A DNA stretch of 64,000 bases from Streptococcus oralis (GTDB taxonomy: Bacteria; Bacillota; Bacilli; Lactobacillales; Streptococcaceae): the NCBI RefSeq assembly GCF_019334565.1, contig NZ_CP079724.1, forward strand, positions 1,075,001 through 1,139,000. Direction: 5' to 3'. How positions within the stretch are numbered: position 1 is the stretch's first letter; each line of letters begins with the position of its first letter. This document shows positions 21,226 through 32,616 of this stretch, piece after piece. The translations under genes were made by a program, and so were the position numbers. The notes beneath the pieces are model-generated. The model was given only the letters and a program-made list of their open reading frames with translations. It ran no database searches and had not been told where the DNA came from.

Positions 21226-22731
21226 TTAACGTACTGTACGGATACGCATTGTGTTTGTACGAACAGCTTCTCCAAGTGGCACACCTGCAACGATAACAAT
21301 ATCGTCACCAGATTCTACAAGACCTGCTTCAACTGCTTTACGTTCAGCGATTTCGAACATAGCATCAGTTGATGATGGAGCTTCAGTCAACATTGGGATA
21401 ACACCCCAGTTCAACATCAATCCACGCTCTGTCAATTCGTCGAATGTCAATGCCAAGATATCAGCATTTGGACGGTATTTAGAAATCAAACGAGCTGTGT
21501 GACCAGTCTTAGTAAGAGTAACAACCAATTTGATGTTCATTGAGTTAGTAGCATCTTTAACAGCTGAAGCCATAACTTCTGTCTTAGAGTTACGTTCGAA
21601 TGTATCTGAGTTTAAACGTCCGTATTCGTTAAGAAGAGTTTGAGCGTTCTTGTCAATTGTAGCCATTGTTGTTACTGACTCAAGTGGGTATTTACCGTTT
21701 GCAGACTCACCTGAAAGCATTGTAGCATCAGTTCCGTCGATAACAGCATTAAATACGTCTGATACTTCTGAACGAGTTGCACGTGGTTTTTCAGTCATTG
21801 TTTCAAGCATGTTTGTTGCTGTGATAACAACTTTACCTGCTGCGTTCACTTTAGTGATGATCATTTTTTGATAAACTGGAACCATTTCGAATGGTACTTC
21901 GATACCCATGTCACCACGAGCGATCATGATACCGTCAGCAGCTTCAATGATTTCATCCAAGTTATCGATACCTTGTTGGTTTTCGATTTTCGCAAACAAT
22001 TGAACGTGACCATTACCAGTTTCTTCACAGATTGCACGAACTTCGTCGACGTCTTTTGCAGTACGTACGAATGAAATCGCGATGAAGTTGATACCTTGTT
22101 CCAAACCGAAACGGATATCATCGTTATCACGTTCAGCAAGTGCTGGGAAAGGAATTTTAGTGTTAGGGATGTTTACACCTTTCTGCTTAGCAATGATACC
22201 GTCATTTTCAACGACTACTTCAAATTCACGAGTTGCATCGTCTTTTGCGAAAACACGAAGACCCAATTTACCATCGTCAACTAAAACTTGGTGACCAACT
22301 TCAACATCATCGTAGATATCAAGGGCACCAGCAACGTTCAAAGCAATCACATCACGAGTTGATTTGATTCCTTGTTTAGTTGCAACACGGATTTTTTCAC
22401 CAGTTTTGTAAGAGTACTCTTTTGCGTCACCTTCAAACAATTCTGTACGGATTTCAGGTCCTTTAGTATCAAGAAGGAAACCAACTTTTTTACCTGCAAG
22501 TTTTTCAGCAAGTTTAACAGTTGCCATACGCTCACCTTGTTCTTGGTGGTCACCGTGTGAGAAGTTGAAACGGAAAGTGTTTGCTCCTGCTTCAATCAAT
22601 TTAGCAATATTTTGAGCTGAAGCTTCAACGTCAAGTTTTTCACCCCAGTATCCGTCTTCACCGAATTTTTTACCACCACGGATTTCAACCGCAGGACCTA
22701 AAGTTGCAACGATTTTTACACGTTTGTTCAT
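21226..22731 (-). CDS. pyk: Pyruvate kinase
   Basis: Last step of glycolysis, PEP plus ADP to pyruvate plus ATP. The 501-residue protein begins MNKRVKIVATLGPAVEIRGG. It has the active-site signature AKIENQQGIDNLDEIIEAAD with MIARGDMGIEVP, the substrate-binding RFNFSHG, and a C-terminal allosteric domain with LVVTLTKTGHTARLISKYRP. It lacks the extra PEP-utiliser-like C-terminal domain seen in Bacillus, as is usual in streptococci. It lies 66 bases after pfkA; the pair forms a glycolytic operon. Very strong codon bias produces long shadow frames on both strands. Confidence 0.98.
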   Translation of the reverse strand: MNKRVKIVATLGPAVEIRGGKKFGEDGYWGEKLDVEASAQNIAKLIEAGANTFRFNFSHGDHQEQGERMATVKLAEKLAGKKVGFLLDTKGPEIRTELFEGDAKEYSYKTGEKIRVATKQGIKSTRDVIALNVAGALDIYDDVEVGHQVLVDDGKLGLRVFAKDDATREFEVVVENDGIIAKQKGVNIPNTKIPFPALAERDNDDIRFGLEQGINFIAISFVRTAKDVDEVRAICEETGNGHVQLFAKIENQQGIDNLDEIIEAADGIMIARGDMGIEVPFEMVPVYQKMIITKVNAAGKVVITATNMLETMTEKPRATRSEVSDVFNAVIDGTDATMLSGESANGKYPLESVTTMATIDKNAQTLLNEYGRLNSDTFERNSKTEVMASAVKDATNSMNIKLVVTLTKTGHTARLISKYRPNADILALTFDELTERGLMLNWGVIPMLTEAPSSTDAMFEIAERKAVEAGLVESGDDIVIVAGVPLGEAVRTNTMRIRTVR

Positions 22732-22797
22732 GATTTTTGTGACTCCTTTATATAATTCGACCTTTTATGGTCATGTTACCAAATTAATGAAAGTTGA

Positions 22798-23871
<1,074 letters not shown>

Positions 23872-23886
23872 CTATTTTCCGTATTT

Positions 23887-26800
23887 TTAGCGATAAATCG
23901 TTTTCATAGCAATTCCCTCTAACTTTTCCTCTAGAGCAGAATCTTTTCTTACATAATGTTGTGTAGAAACAACCGTTTTTCCTTCCTCTTCATACCTGAT
24001 AATGACAGGGATTGGGCCTTTGTATTGTTCTAGGATATTTGAAATCTCTTTATCATTTTCATGATTTTTAACTTGAATCCAGAATCGTTCCGCCACTGCT
24101 TCTTTCAAATCTTGTGCAATCATTTGCAGACGACCATCTCGAGATTGAACTTTGCCATTGATGTAGTAAAATTTCCCTTCGGATAAATTGGAAGCAAATT
24201 TTCTATATTGGTCTGAAAATACAGTTACATCCATCCGAGACTTACTATCATGAACCTGTAGAAAAGCCATACTCTCGCCTTTCTTGGTTCGAATCACTTT
24301 AATCTTTTGCACTTCAACTAGGAGAGTGGCTTGAGCTCCCTCGGTTAGATTAGTGATTGGAGTGGTCGGATATAGGGCTTGTTTGGCAAGAGTTTGGAGA
24401 GGATGGGGACTGATACCTACCCCAATCAGTTCCTGCTCTTTGTAAAATTTCTCTGCCTCAGTAAAATCATCAGCTTCAGTCCAACTATAATTTGTATCCG
24501 CAAAGAGTCCACCCAACTCCTCAACAAAGACAAATAAGTTTGGTAGGTTCACTAAGATTTTCTGGCGATTCTTGTCAAATTCATCAAAAAGCCCCAGTTC
24601 AACCAAAGGCGTTAGAAGCGACAGTTTCTTGTAATTCTTGGGAAGACGTGTGACGAAATCTTCAATGCTTGAGAAAGGACGATTTTCAATAATCCAGTAA
24701 GACAAATCTCTCGGCATCCCTTTAATAGCTTTCAAACCAAGATAGATTTTCTTCTGAGCAATCTTATCATGATAGGGAATGCTGTTTATTGCTAAAGGAG
24801 CTACTTCAAAGCCCATCTGCAATGCATCTACAATGTAATCACTGCTAGAATAGTTCAACATAACTTGAAAGAAAATAGTAGGATAGTGTGTCTTGAAATA
24901 AGCTAGTTGGAATGCCAGTGCTGAGTATGCATAAGCGTGGGATCGGTTAAATCCATAACCTGCAAACTTTTCCATCACTGCAAAAACTTGGTTGGCCTTT
25001 TCTTCTGTATGCCCCAATTTCATAGCTCCTGTGATAAAATCTTCCTTCATCAGATGCATCTCTTTGGCATTTTTCTTACCCATGGCACGTCTGAGAATGT
25101 CGGCTTTACCAAGACTGAATCCTCCAAAGCGTTGAGCTACCTGCATGACCTGCTCTTGATAGAGCATAATACCGTAGGTTGATGAAAGGATGTCTTCTAA
25201 GGCAGGGTCTAACACCGTCACCTTTTCTTTACCATGCTTACGAGCGACAAAATTATCAATATAATCACTTGCCCCCGGTCTGTTGAGTGAGGTTGTGGCT
25301 ACTACCTCTTCAAAGACTTGCGGCTGAACTCGTTTCAAGAGTCGAATGGCGCCAGGTTGTTCAAATTGGAAAATCCCCTTGGTATTTCCAGCAGCAAAGA
25401 GGCCCAGAGTTGCCTTGTCTTCCAAATCAATCTCTTCGATTTTCAGATGAACACCTTCTGACTCAGCCAATAATTCCTGCATTTTTTGGACAAAAGTTAA
25501 GTTACGAAGACCTAGGAAATCCATTTTTAGAAGTCCATTGGCTTCAACACCATGTGAATCATATTGAGTGATGAGCATATCCTCACCGTATTTAAGTGGA
25601 ATATAGTCTGTCAGGTCTTGGTCACTCATAACAACTCCTGCCGCATGGATAGAGGTCTGACGAGGATAACCTTCAATCTTTCGAGCAATCTCAAAAGCTT
25701 TTTGGTATTCAATCTTGCTATTGATAATCTGCCTAAACTGCAAATTCTTTTCATAGGCTGTCGTTAGCGTATCTCGAAAACTGATTTTTTTCGTAATATT
25801 GGTTAATTCGTACTCAGGGACACCATAACGTTTGAAAACATCACGAATTGCCTGTTTTGCTCCAAAGGTCGAATAAGTGACAATCTGTGCCACATGTTGA
25901 CTACCATACCGATCACGAACATAGCGAATGAACTCCGGCCTATAAAGGTCAGGGATGTCGATATCGATATCGGGCATGGTATAACGCTCACGATTTAAAA
26001 AGCGCTCGAAAATCAAGTTCTTTTCAACCGGATCAATCCCTGTAATATCCAGTGAGTAAGCTACTAGACTACCAACCGCAGAACCACGCCCCATTCCCAT
26101 ATAGTAGCCTTGGGAACGTCCAAAACGGAGCAAATCCCAAACTACAAGGAAATAGTCGTCAAAGCCCATATCATGAATCACAGCTAATTCCTCATTCAGT
26201 CGCTCATGATAAATAGCTGAGGTTAGCCCCTTGTCACTCAAGCCTTGCTCAGCTCTCTCTCTAAGTTCTTCGACCGCTGGTCTTTCAGGATTAAAGCGAG
26301 GAAGTTTTAAACTTGGGTCGATTTGATAGCTTACATTCTCTATCAGACCTTGGAGATTGGCAAGCGCCTGAGGAAAACGATTTTTAAATCTTGCTTCTAA
26401 GTCTGAGGCTGGTAGAAAGATTCCCTGTTGTGAATGTAGATCCACTTCTCTCAGGCTGACATTGTCCTTGACTGCTGACAAGATTTGTAAAACCTGTAGG
26501 TCTTCTTTTTCAAAAGAGTTGACTTGATAGAGTGGAAGAATGGGTCTGGTAAAGACTTCTTGAGGAGTATCTGGACTAACACCGATAAAAAAATCAACCC
26601 CCAAATCCAACTGTTCGACCCCATTAAAATAGGGAACAATAATAGCAACATCTTCGAGGTGGGAGGTGAAGTCAGACCAATTTTTCCGTCCAGTCATTTT
26701 TAAAGTGGATAACTTCATCAACTCTTGATAACCTTTAGTGGATAGGGCTAGAAAACGTAGAGAGAGATTCTCCTCATCTTTGACCAAGGTCATTTCTAAA

Positions 26801-26988
26801 CCAATTAAAGGCTGAATGCCATGCTTACGAGTTGCTTCTAGAAAATGATAGGCTCCATAGAGATTATCTACATCCATGATAGCAAGGTGAGAATAGCCGT
26901 ATTCTTTAGCCATTTGTACATATTTTTCAATCGAAACCACACTTTCCATAAAACTATAAACAGTCTTGGTGTCGAGCTGTGCAATCAT
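23887..26988 (-). CDS. dnaE: DNA polymerase III subunit alpha, DnaE type
   Basis: Replicative polymerase of the DnaE class, which in Firmicutes extends RNA primers before handing over to PolC. The 1033-residue protein starts with a PHP domain (MIAQLDTKTVYSFMESVVS), reduced compared with the E. coli enzyme. The polymerase core carries the catalytic aspartates in MPDIDIDIPD and the MGRGSAVGSLVAYSLDITGI motif. A helix-hairpin-helix region and a C-terminal OB fold (about residues 845-945, ESMAFLQVHDSKSRMDVTVF) follow. It has its own extended -10 promoter and lies upstream of pfkA-pyk, as in other mitis-group genomes. Confidence 0.97.
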   Translation of the reverse strand: MIAQLDTKTVYSFMESVVSIEKYVQMAKEYGYSHLAIMDVDNLYGAYHFLEATRKHGIQPLIGLEMTLVKDEENLSLRFLALSTKGYQELMKLSTLKMTGRKNWSDFTSHLEDVAIIVPYFNGVEQLDLGVDFFIGVSPDTPQEVFTRPILPLYQVNSFEKEDLQVLQILSAVKDNVSLREVDLHSQQGIFLPASDLEARFKNRFPQALANLQGLIENVSYQIDPSLKLPRFNPERPAVEELRERAEQGLSDKGLTSAIYHERLNEELAVIHDMGFDDYFLVVWDLLRFGRSQGYYMGMGRGSAVGSLVAYSLDITGIDPVEKNLIFERFLNRERYTMPDIDIDIPDLYRPEFIRYVRDRYGSQHVAQIVTYSTFGAKQAIRDVFKRYGVPEYELTNITKKISFRDTLTTAYEKNLQFRQIINSKIEYQKAFEIARKIEGYPRQTSIHAAGVVMSDQDLTDYIPLKYGEDMLITQYDSHGVEANGLLKMDFLGLRNLTFVQKMQELLAESEGVHLKIEEIDLEDKATLGLFAAGNTKGIFQFEQPGAIRLLKRVQPQVFEEVVATTSLNRPGASDYIDNFVARKHGKEKVTVLDPALEDILSSTYGIMLYQEQVMQVAQRFGGFSLGKADILRRAMGKKNAKEMHLMKEDFITGAMKLGHTEEKANQVFAVMEKFAGYGFNRSHAYAYSALAFQLAYFKTHYPTIFFQVMLNYSSSDYIVDALQMGFEVAPLAINSIPYHDKIAQKKIYLGLKAIKGMPRDLSYWIIENRPFSSIEDFVTRLPKNYKKLSLLTPLVELGLFDEFDKNRQKILVNLPNLFVFVEELGGLFADTNYSWTEADDFTEAEKFYKEQELIGVGISPHPLQTLAKQALYPTTPITNLTEGAQATLLVEVQKIKVIRTKKGESMAFLQVHDSKSRMDVTVFSDQYRKFASNLSEGKFYYINGKVQSRDGRLQMIAQDLKEAVAERFWIQVKNHENDKEISNILEQYKGPIPVIIRYEEEGKTVVSTQHYVRKDSALEEKLEGIAMKTIYR

Positions 26989-27019
26989 TTCTTCTCCTCC
27001 TTGCTTTCGTTTTACTACT

Positions 27020-27028
27020 ATTATACCA
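27020..27028 (-). promoter_or_regulatory. dnaE promoter (extended -10)
   Basis: TGGTATAAT on the minus strand, with a possible CTTCAA -35 17 bases further upstream; about 30 bases before the dnaE start, which has AAGGAGG. Confidence 0.65.
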
Positions 27029-27049
27029 TTTTAAGCTGGATATTGAAGC

Positions 27050-27330
27050 AACTCTGCACTTTCTTTTCAATATCATCAGTTACAAACTTTTTCATTTTTT
27101 AAAGGAAGCAAATAAAAAATTAATATTATATAATAGTTTTAAATGTAAATTTAGATATATTTATACCAAACGAAGAATAATAAAGATAGGAGTTATATGC
27201 AGTTTTACATATAAAAATCTCTAGAAAAAGGCTTACTTCTATGGTATTTATTCAGCATTTTATAATAACTTACCAAATAGATATGCTGGTTTAAGAAATT
27301 TATTTCATTTAAGTTTATTTATTCCATTTT
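27050..27330. other. AT-rich spacer between dnaE and pepX, no gene seen
   Basis: About 280 bases, strongly AT-rich, with stops in all frames apart from very short ones. A 24-codon frame on the minus strand (starting MKKFVTDDIEKKV) runs into the dnaE -10 box and has no ribosome site. No RNA family, repeat or mobile-element remnant was recognised. It holds the divergent upstream regions of dnaE and pepX. Confidence 0.5.
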
Positions 27331-27341
27331 TCCCTCTTTTT

Positions 27342-27350
27342 TGATATAAT
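27342..27350 (+). promoter_or_regulatory. pepX promoter (extended -10)
   Basis: TGATATAAT ending at 27350, with only a weak -35. The leader of about 24 bases ends in AAAGGAGAG before the pepX ATG. Confidence 0.65.
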
Positions 27351-27380
27351 AAATCCAGTCTGTTTTCAAAGGAGAGAAAC

Positions 27381-29663
27381 ATGCGTTTTAATCAATTCAG
27401 CTACCAACCAACCACTAGTTCTCAACGATTTGAGGAATTAGAAGGTCTTGGTCTAAAGCTGTCACCCCAACTGTCCTTAAAAAGACAGTTTGAAGACTTC
27501 ATTCGTTGGAGTTTTTTCACTTATTCTAACACGAATTATGCCTTGTCCACATTGGCTGCGGATAAAGAAACAGATTTAGTAACCTTTTTCCAGTCAGACC
27601 GTGAGTTAACTGCGGAGATTTTCTACACAGTAGTTTTTCAACTTTTAGGATTTAGCTATCTTGTTGACTTTGAGGATGCCGAACAGTTTCGTAAAGAAAC
27701 TGGTTTTCCTATTGTTTATGGAGATCTCATTGAAAATCTTTATCAGTTACTCAATACGCGAACGAAAAAAGGAAACACGTTCATCGATCAGCTTGTTAGT
27801 GATGGACTCATTTCAGAAGATAATCACTACCACTACTTTAACGGTAAGAGCTTGGCAACCTTCTCTACTCACAATGTCATTCGTGAAGTCGTATATGTCG
27901 AGAGCCGTGTGGATACTGATAACGACGGTCTCCCTGACTTAGTCAAGGTCAGCATTATTCGCCCGCGTTATGATGGTCAAGTACCTGCTCTTATGACTGC
28001 CAGCCCTTATCACCAAGGGACCAACGACAAAGCCAGTGACAAGGCTCTCTACAAAATGGAAGGGGAGCTTGAGGTCAAACTGCCCCACACCATTGAACTT
28101 GAGGAACCTAAGCTGAATTTAGTTGAACCTCATGGTCAAGCAGAAGTCGTCTCAGAAGCTGAAGAAAAGCTATCTCATATCAATAGCTCATATACTCTAA
28201 ATGACTACTTCCTCCCACGTGGATTTGCCAATCTCTATGTATCGGGTGTTGGTACCAGGGATTCCCAAGGGCTCATGACCAATGGTGACTACCAGCAGAT
28301 TGAAGCTTATAAAAATGTCATTGACTGGCTCAATGGCCGTTGTCGTGCTTTCACCGACCACACGCGCAAACGCCAAGTCAAAGCTGACTGGTCAAACGGC
28401 AAAGTCGCAACAACAGGTATTTCCTATCTAGGTACCATGTCCAATGGTCTCGCCACCACTGGTGTTGATGGCTTAGAAGTCATCATCGCGGAAGCAGGTA
28501 TTTCCTCTTGGTACAACTACTATCGGGAAAATGGTCTAGTGACTAGCCCAGGTGGCTATCCAGGTGAGGATTTTGACTCACTTGCTGAACTGACCTACTC
28601 TCGCAACCTCCAAGCCGGTGACTATATTCGTGGCAATGAAGCTCATCAGGCAGATTTAGAGAAGGTTAAAGAGAAACTCGATCGCAAGACTGGTGACTAC
28701 AATCAGTTTTGGCATGACCGCAACTATCTGCTCAATGCTCACAAGGTTCAAGCTGAGGTCGTCTTTACGCATGGTTCCCAGGATTGGAACGTCAAACCTC
28801 TTCATGTTTACCAGATGTTTCATGCTCTTCCTAGCCATATCAATAAGCACCTCTTTTTCCATCATGGTGCCCATGTCTATATGAACAACTGGCAGTCGAT
28901 CGACTTCCGCGAGTCCATGAATGCCTTGTTAAGTAAGAAATTGTTAGGACTTGACTCAGGCTATCAACTTCCGACTGTCATCTGGCAGGACAATATCGCA
29001 CCGCAAAAATGGCAAGGTCTTGATAACTTTGGCAAGCAGGATGAACTGCATACCTTCTCTCTTGGTAATGAGGAAAAAGTGATTCAAAACCAGTATGATC
29101 AAGAAGATTTTGAGCGTTATGGCAAGACTTACCAGACCTTCAACACAGAACTTTACCAAGGAAAAGCCAATCAGATCACCATTGACCTTCCAGTAAGTCA
29201 AGACATTCATTTAAATGGTCGAGTCAAGCTGAAACTTCGTGTCAAATCAAGTACAAACAAAGGGCTCTTATCAGCCCAACTGTTAGAACTTGGACAAAAG
29301 AAATATCTACAGCCTTATCCAGCTGTTTTAAGTGCTAGAACCATTGACAACGGTCGCTACCACATGCTTGAAAATCTCTGCGAACTGCCATTCAATCCAA
29401 GTGCCCAACGTGTCATCACTAAAGGCTACCTCAATCTTCAAAATAGAAAAGATTTACTCTTAGTAGAGGATATCACTGCGGATGAATGGATGGAGGTGCA
29501 ATTTGAACTGCAACCAACTATTTACAAGTTAAAAAAAGGAGATTCTCTCCGTTTGGTCCTCTATACGACTGACTTTGAAATTACAATTCGAGACAATACA
29601 GACTATCAATTGACTGTTGATTTAGCACAGTCTAGTCTTATCCTACCTTGTCAAAAGGTATAA
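27381..29663 (+). CDS. pepX: Xaa-Pro dipeptidyl-peptidase
   Basis: Serine peptidase (S15) that releases X-Pro dipeptides from peptides, used in protein-derived nutrition. The 760-residue protein has the N-terminal helical domain, then the alpha/beta hydrolase core with nucleophile Ser in [13 protein letters not shown] (about residue 350). The Asp is in [14 protein letters not shown] and the His in [12 protein letters not shown]-terminal jelly-roll domain (about 570-760) follows. The gene ends at a normal TAA. Directly after it lies a decayed copy of its own last 530 bases, see the separate entry. Confidence 0.97.
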   Translation: MRFNQFSYQPTTSSQRFEELEGLGLKLSPQLSLKRQFEDFIRWSFFTYSNTNYALSTLAADKETDLVTFFQSDRELTAEIFYTVVFQLLGFSYLVDFEDAEQFRKETGFPIVYGDLIENLYQLLNTRTKKGNTFIDQLVSDGLISEDNHYHYFNGKSLATFSTHNVIREVVYVESRVDTDNDGLPDLVKVSIIRPRYDGQVPALMTASPYHQGTNDKASDKALYKMEGELEVKLPHTIELEEPKLNLVEPHGQAEVVSEAEEKLSHINSSYTLNDYFLPRGFANLYVSGVGTRDSQGLMTNGDYQQIEAYKNVIDWLNGRCRAFTDHTRKRQVKADWSNGKVATTGISYLGTMSNGLATTGVDGLEVIIAEAGISSWYNYYRENGLVTSPGGYPGEDFDSLAELTYSRNLQAGDYIRGNEAHQADLEKVKEKLDRKTGDYNQFWHDRNYLLNAHKVQAEVVFTHGSQDWNVKPLHVYQMFHALPSHINKHLFFHHGAHVYMNNWQSIDFRESMNALLSKKLLGLDSGYQLPTVIWQDNIAPQKWQGLDNFGKQDELHTFSLGNEEKVIQNQYDQEDFERYGKTYQTFNTELYQGKANQITIDLPVSQDIHLNGRVKLKLRVKSSTNKGLLSAQLLELGQKKYLQPYPAVLSARTIDNGRYHMLENLCELPFNPSAQRVITKGYLNLQNRKDLLLVEDITADEWMEVQFELQPTIYKLKKGDSLRLVLYTTDFEITIRDNTDYQLTVDLAQSSLILPCQKV

Positions 29664-30171
29664 TCTACCAGACTTTCAATATGGAAATATTCAAAGGAAA
29701 AGTTAATGAATTTGACCATTGAACTTCCTATAACCAAGGCTTTCCACTTGAACAGTCGAATCAAACATAAACTTCGTATCAAATCCAGTTCATCTGAAAG
29801 CATTTTAGAAGCCCTAGATAGAACTTGGACAAAAGATGCTCCCTCTAACCAACATGTGTAACCATTTATCATACACGCTACCAGACCACATGTTGGAAAT
29901 CTCTGTGAATTACATTTAGAGTGAATTCACAAAACGCCGTGACAAAAAGCTACCCAAATTAAATGATTCACTGTCATTAAAGAACATCAATGTAGATGAA
30001 CAGATTGCTACCCAGTTTATCTGCACCCAACTAGTAACAAGTTAAAAGAAGGAGAATCTCTCCATCTAGTTCTTTATCCTACTGACTTTAAAATCATCAT
30101 ACGTGACAATACCGCCTACCACCCGACTGACATTTTCGTTCAGTCCACGCTACTGTACCTTGTAAAAGGAG
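29664..30171 (+). pseudogene. Decayed tandem copy of the 3' end of pepX
   Basis: This stretch aligns along its whole length with pepX bases about 29128-29661. Examples are CTACCAGACTTTCAATATGG against TTACCAGACCTTCAACACAG at its start, AACTTGGACAAAAG in both, TTAAAAGAAGGAGAATCTCT against TTAAAAAAAGGAGATTCTCT, and CTACTGTACCTTGTAAAAGG against CTTATCCTACCTTGTCAAAAGG at the end. Stops and small length changes break it in all frames, so it cannot encode the C-terminal domain. It looks like an old partial tandem duplication, or the leftover of a recombination that brought in a second pepX allele. Its last bases supply the ribosome site region of the ArgR gene. Confidence 0.85.
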
Positions 30172-30181
30172 TACTTACTTT

Positions 30182-30652
30182 ATGAACAAATCAGAACACA
30201 GACACCAACTTATCCGCGCCCTCGTTTCAAAAAACAAAATCCATACACAAGCTGAATTACAAGCATTATTAGCGGAAAATGATATCCAAGTTACTCAGGC
30301 TACCTTATCACGCGATATCAAAACCATGAACCTTTCAAAAGTGCGCGAAGAGGATAATTCTTATTATGTGCTAAATACAGGCTCTATCTCCAAGTGGGAA
30401 AAACGTCTTGAAAACTATATGGAAGACGCTCTTGTTATGCTGCGTCCTGTGCAACACCAGGTTATTTTGAAAACTTTACCCGGTTTAGCCCAATCATTTG
30501 GATCTGTAATTGATTCCTTGGCCTTTCCAGATATCGTTGCAACCCTTTGTGGAGACGATGTCTGCATGATTATCTGTGAAGATGCTACAAAAGCGCAAGC
30601 GTGTTTTGAAAGTCTTAAAAAATATGCACCACCATTTTTCTTTAGTGAATAA
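30182..30652 (+). CDS. ArgR-family transcriptional regulator
   Basis: Arginine repressor family protein, 156 residues. The N-terminal winged helix is clear ([20 protein letters not shown], then [12 protein letters not shown]). The C-terminal oligomerisation/arginine-binding domain includes [12 protein letters not shown], where the family usually has GDDT near the arginine site. Mitis-group streptococci have several ArgR/AhrC paralogues; this one sits beside pepX, so control of peptide or arginine use is possible. The start ATG has GGAG eleven bases upstream, inside the pepX remnant. I cannot tell which paralogue name applies. Confidence 0.85.
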   Translation: MNKSEHRHQLIRALVSKNKIHTQAELQALLAENDIQVTQATLSRDIKTMNLSKVREEDNSYYVLNTGSISKWEKRLENYMEDALVMLRPVQHQVILKTLPGLAQSFGSVIDSLAFPDIVATLCGDDVCMIICEDATKAQACFESLKKYAPPFFFSE

Positions 30653-30658
30653 AACAAA

Positions 30659-30690
30659 TCCCGTGATTAAAAGATCACGGGAATTTTTTA
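30659..30690. terminator. Terminator after the ArgR gene
   Basis: TCCCGTGAT, loop TAAAAG, ATCACGGGA, then ATTTTTTA on the plus strand; on the minus strand a TTTGTTTTA tail makes it usable for the convergent small gene as well. Confidence 0.85.
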
Positions 30691-30852
30691 TTTCTTTGAC
30701 TGTGTTTCTTCTTTCATTATACGCGCCAATCGAAGAGCACGTTTAGGATTTAGACGATTAAACAATTCTTCTAGTTTCTTTTCATTCCACACATCTGCTG
30801 CAGAAACAAAATTTCCATCTGCATCTCGGAATGATATCGGTTTATCTCCCAT
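30688..30852 (-). CDS. Small conserved-looking protein after obgE (54 aa)
   Basis: Short frame starting MGDKPISFRDADGNFVSAAD and ending EETQSKK. It is acidic at the front and basic in the RLNPKRALRLARIMK helix; there is no signal or membrane segment. The ATG lies nine bases after the obgE stop, with a strong AGGAG in the gap, and the stop codon falls in the T run of the shared terminator. These features support a real last gene of the obgE unit. I recognise no domain; a short soluble partner or RNA-binding role would be a guess. Confidence 0.78.
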   Translation of the reverse strand: MGDKPISFRDADGNFVSAADVWNEKKLEELFNRLNPKRALRLARIMKEETQSKK

Positions 30853-30861
30853 ATCAATCTC

Positions 30862-32172
30862 CTAGTCTACAAATTCAAACTCAAATTTACCGATGCGAAC
30901 CAAATCACCATCTTTGGCTCCACGTGCACGAAGGGCTTCGTCAACCCCCATACCACGAAGCTGACGGGCAAACTTCATGACCGATTCGTCACGGTCAAAG
31001 TTGGTCATGTTAAAGAGTTTCATGAGTTTCTCACCAGAAAGCACCCATGTCGCATCATCATCACGACTAATCTCAAAGGCTTTTTCTTCCTCGTCAAAGC
31101 CATAGTAAGCCTCTTCTTCCATATCGGATTCATCATAAATCGGGAATTCTGGAGTCTTGTCTAACAATTCAGCTGTCGCGTCCAAAAGAGTCGCCAAGCC
31201 TTGCTTAGTCAGACCAGAAATTGGGAAGATGGCTGGAAGTTCCTCAAACTCGTCGTAGTTTGCTGCCAACTTTTCCTTAAAAGTTTTTAGATTTTCCTGA
31301 CTTTCAGGCATATCCATCTTGTTGGCCACAATGATCTGTGGACGTTCCATGAGACGAAGGTTATAAGATTCCAATTCCTTATTGATCGCAAGGTAGTCCT
31401 CATAAGGATCACGTCCTTCACTAGCTGACATATCGATGACATGGAGGATAACTCGAGTGCGTTCGATATGACGGAGAAACTGGGTTCCAAGACCAACACC
31501 TTGACTAGCTCCTTCAATCAAACCTGGAAGGTCAGCTACTGCAAAAGAATCACCTGACTGCGTACGAACCATACCCAAATTAGGGACAATCGTCGTAAAG
31601 TGGTAAGCACCGATTTTGGGTTTAGCTGAAGTGATGACACTAAGCAATGTTGACTTTCCAACAGATGGGAAACCGACCAAGCCGACATCCGCTAGAATCT
31701 TCAATTCCAGTTGCAACTCACGTTCTTGTCCTGGTTCTCCATTCTCAGAGATTTCAGGTGCAGGATTTTTGGGAGTGGCAAAACGGATATTTCCACGACC
31801 ACCTCGACCGCCATGAGCCACGATAAATTCCTGACCATGTTCAATCAAGTCTGTAATGACTTTACCTGTTTCCGCATCACATACAGTAGTCCCCTGTGGC
31901 ACGCGAACACGTAGATCTTCTGCACCACGTCCGTGCATTCCTTTGGTCATTCCTTTTTCACCGGAATCAGCCTTGAAATGACGGTTATAACGGAAATCCA
32001 TCAAGGTACGCAAGCCTTCGTCTACCACGAAAACAACATTACCTCCACGTCCACCATCACCACCCCAAGGACCGCCATTAGGGACATATTTTTCACGGCG
32101 AAAGGCAACCATGCCATCGCCACCATTACCAGCCTTGACCTTAATCTTGGCAGTATCTAAAAACATACTCAT
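30862..32172 (-). CDS. obgE: GTPase ObgE/CgtA
   Basis: Essential ribosome-associated GTPase linked to 50S assembly and stringent-type responses. The 436-residue protein has the glycine-rich Obg fold (about residues 1-157, [20 protein letters not shown] and further GGRGG repeats). The G domain follows, with P-loop [22 protein letters not shown] and ANKMDMP. A C-terminal OCT domain (about 360-436) ends EFEFVD. It is preceded by a short hairpin with T run that could attenuate transcription from the upstream genes, and followed at once by a 54-residue gene. Confidence 0.98.
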   Translation of the reverse strand: MSMFLDTAKIKVKAGNGGDGMVAFRREKYVPNGGPWGGDGGRGGNVVFVVDEGLRTLMDFRYNRHFKADSGEKGMTKGMHGRGAEDLRVRVPQGTTVCDAETGKVITDLIEHGQEFIVAHGGRGGRGNIRFATPKNPAPEISENGEPGQERELQLELKILADVGLVGFPSVGKSTLLSVITSAKPKIGAYHFTTIVPNLGMVRTQSGDSFAVADLPGLIEGASQGVGLGTQFLRHIERTRVILHVIDMSASEGRDPYEDYLAINKELESYNLRLMERPQIIVANKMDMPESQENLKTFKEKLAANYDEFEELPAIFPISGLTKQGLATLLDATAELLDKTPEFPIYDESDMEEEAYYGFDEEEKAFEISRDDDATWVLSGEKLMKLFNMTNFDRDESVMKFARQLRGMGVDEALRARGAKDGDLVRIGKFEFEFVD

Positions 32173-32186
32173 ATTTTCTTCTCACT

Positions 32187-32212
32187 TTAAAAAGGCTGGG
32201 GAGAACCCAGTC
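32187..32212 (-). terminator. Hairpin with T run between the DUF4044 gene and obgE
   Basis: Minus strand GACTGGG, short loop, CCCAGCC (imperfect), then TTTTT. It may act as a partial terminator, setting obgE apart from the glycolipid-synthase genes. Confidence 0.55.
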
Positions 32213-32243
32213 ATTAGTTATTGTTTCTATCCTCGTAGCTTGC

Positions 32244-32378
32244 TTAGAATCTACTAAAAGCTCCAAGCGCAGTTGCAAAGATACCAGCAAGGGTTACAAA
32301 CAACATGATGAGCACGACAACAAGTGTCACCTTTTCAAACAAAGTTTTTTTACGTTTTCCGTTATCTCCAAAAGCCAT
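32244..32378 (-). CDS. DUF4044-type small membrane protein (44 aa)
   Basis: Tiny protein starting MAFGDNGKRKKTLFEKVTLV: a basic N-terminus, then one hydrophobic helix (about residues 17-41, VTLVVVLIMLFVTLAGIFA) and the end ALGAFSRF. This matches the DUF4044 family of streptococcal single-pass peptides as I remember it; function unknown. AAGGAGAAG lies five bases before the ATG. It follows the PspC-domain gene after 29 bases. Such short helices often modulate larger membrane proteins; nothing in the sequence says which. Confidence 0.82.
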   Translation of the reverse strand: MAFGDNGKRKKTLFEKVTLVVVLIMLFVTLAGIFATALGAFSRF

Positions 32379-32407
32379 AACTTCTCCTTTTTCTATATAA
32401 TTCTAAT

Positions 32408-32596
32408 TTAATATTCTGTTGAAACTGGTGCAATCAACCATAAAATGATATAAGCAAGGACTCCTGTCCCATAACAAAATGCAAGAACAGCCCAAATGAC
32501 ACGAACAATTGTTGGATCAATATCAAAATAATGAGCAACTCCTGCGCATACTCCACCAATTTTTTGATCTTTTCCGCTTCTCATTAATTTTTTCAT
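32408..32596 (-). CDS. PspC-domain membrane protein
   Basis: A 62-residue protein consisting of little more than a PspC domain: basic start (MKKLMRSGKDQKIGGVCAGV), the signature AGVAHYFDIDPTIVRVIWAV, and a hydrophobic helix ending ILWLIAPVSTEY. In E. coli PspC is part of the phage-shock envelope-stress response, but stand-alone short forms in Firmicutes are poorly understood. It follows the lipid glycosyltransferase gene by 20 bases, so an envelope role is reasonable. Confidence 0.88.
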   Translation of the reverse strand: MKKLMRSGKDQKIGGVCAGVAHYFDIDPTIVRVIWAVLAFCYGTGVLAYIILWLIAPVSTEY

Positions 32597-32616
32597 TTTT
32601 TCTTCCTCTTATTCTA

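Noticed and set aside
26995-27095. A 24-codon minus-strand frame (MKKFVTDDIEKKV...) upstream of dnaE
   Set aside because: No ribosome site, and its end falls inside the dnaE -10 box. I treat it as spacer.
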